The notes beneath the pieces were generated by a model, which made no database searches, was not told the DNA's origin, and saw only the letters and a program-made list of their open reading frames with translations. The position numbers were made by a program, and so were the translations under genes. A stretch of DNA of 64,000 nt from Seminavis robusta (Eukaryota > Bacillariophyta > Bacillariophyceae > Naviculales > Naviculaceae). Shown here one piece after another: positions 62,995 to 64,000 of this stretch (positions within the stretch are counted from its first letter, which is position 1; the number at the start of each line of letters is the position of its first letter). The stretch is taken from NCBI GenBank assembly GCA_903772945.1, contig CAICTM010000013.1, positions 62,001 to 126,000 of the forward strand, written 5' to 3'.

Positions 62995-64000
62995 GTGCTC
63001 CGTTGGGATCGGGAGGAGAAGCAGAAAGTGGCGCAGCATCTCAGTGATGGACGGATCGATCCTACTCGTATGAACTCCACCACGTATCTATCGCAATTGA
63101 AGACTCTTGAGGCTGTTTGGGATCGTCATGCCAACAAGAATTTCTATCAGAATGTCCGTCGTGCAGTCCAAGCTTGGTTGGCCGAGGGCCAAGGAGTCGG
63201 TCAGCGTCGCAACGATCAGAATATGAGCCGTAACAATCAAGCCGCTGGAGCACCTCCTCCACCAGACGACGATGACGTTGATTGGAGTGAGTGTCGGTCA
63301 TTTTTTATTTATTTCTCTCTCACACTCTCTCACTCTGCTTCTGTTTCTTCTTAAGAAACCTCCACGGTCGTACCTGGCTGGAGCAAGAGCGCCATCGACA
63401 ACAGCAGCAGCAGCGACAAGCCGGTGGTGCCAACGTCGATCAAAACCCGGAGACTCCCACTCGTATGCAACGTGGCATTGAAGAGATTTTAGGAGATTTG
63501 TCCTTCAACAACACTACCATGATGCACCATGCTTTTGCCTGGCGTGAAGGAATTCGCCGCGATTTGGATCCGGCTGCTCTGATTGAAGCGCCGCCTGTCT
63601 ACAAGCGAGTCAGCGTCGATGTTCTATTGCCCGGATCAACGAATCTTGACCAGTTGGAGTGTTCTATTCTCCAGCCCGCGAGCCAGAAGAAGGTCAAGAT
63701 CAAATACACCCCACCGCGAACTTTCTGGAATGCCCGACGCACTGCTGTTCGCATGGCTGCCCATGGTGGTGTCCGTGGAGCTGCTGTGAACATTGCTGCA
63801 GATCGTCTTTTGGCCATGCATCGTGTCACAAGTCATGAAGATTCAATTGCAGAGTTGACTCCCGATGACCTCACTATGGAATTCACCATTGACTTGCCTT
63901 TCGAAGTTGAGCCTGACTTTACCACTCGGAATGACTGGGGCGTCGTTGGTCAAGGACGTGGAGTGCAGATTGCTACGTATCGTCATGAGGACAATCGCTT
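62995..64000 (+). CDS. Transposon C partner protein, cut by the window end
   Basis: Exon 1 (about 62995-63290; start uncertain, the frame opens at a non-ATG codon) encodes a helical region (SQLKTLEAVWDRHANKNFYQ, AVQAWLAEGQGV) and a PPPPDDDDVDW stretch. After a short intron whose exact junction is unclear, exon 2 (from about 63356) runs to the end of the window with a globular sequence (MQRGIEEILGDLSFNN, HAFAWREGIRRDLDP, FTIDLPFEVEPDFTT). It pairs divergently with the transposase at 61246-62173, as the homologous partner does in element B. Function unknown. Confidence 0.55.

Noticed and set aside
1-64000. tRNA, rRNA or other structured RNA genes
   Set aside because: I looked by eye for T-loop (GGTTCGAATCC-like) sequences and conserved rRNA stretches and found none convincing. 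A covariance-model scan would be needed to exclude them.

Overview
The window looks like nuclear DNA of a diatom, most likely a raphid pennate. The strongest evidence is a gene at 44343-48867 encoding three fused silicon-transporter (SIT) units, each with the EGxQ and GRQ hallmarks. Further support comes from plastid proteins with the stramenopile bipartite leader (signal peptide followed by Phe at the predicted cleavage site), short GT-AG introns of about 75-255 nt, and intergenic DNA full of CTAG and GTACCGGTAC palindromes. The species assignment is inference.

Layout. 0-5 kb: the start of a truncated gene, then plastid genes: PGR5 (-), a divergently arranged small plastid protein (+), and a two-repeat beta-rich protein resembling diatom pyrenoid-shell (PyShell) proteins (-). 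6-11 kb: a Rossmann methyltransferase-like protein and a two-domain phosphoglycerate mutase whose first domain has lost the catalytic RHG. 12.1-13.2 kb: a non-autonomous terminal-inverted-repeat element packed with short palindromes. 13.6-16.3 kb: a three-exon membrane protein with a Cys-rich C-terminal domain. 17.7-23.6 kb: a cold-shock-domain-like protein, a CS-domain protein and a methionine-synthase-reductase-like flavoprotein with two FMN domains in tandem.

24-32 kb is a mobile-element nest. A PIF/Harbinger-type transposon carries a frameshifted transposase and a convergent partner ORF, and a broken Ty3/gypsy LTR retrotransposon is inserted between its partner gene and its right terminus. 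32.9-37.5 kb holds two paralogous Cys-rich genes, the second with a frame break, separated by gene-poor DNA. 38.8-41.7 kb holds a small ER-type membrane protein, a Fyv7/TAP26-like rRNA-processing protein and an unknown basic protein. The SIT gene follows at 44-49 kb.

The last 15 kb holds two DNA transposons of one family, at 49.8-53.8 kb and 61.2 kb to the window end. Each has an intron-containing DDE transposase on the minus strand and a divergent partner gene on the plus strand. In the first, a 712-bp MITE with a TAA target duplication sits inside the partner gene. Between them are a seven-helix receptor, two CS-domain proteins and a 2OG-Fe(II) oxygenase.

Splice sites were placed by reading GT-AG junctions that keep conserved motifs in frame. 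No searches were run; family names rest on recognised motifs.
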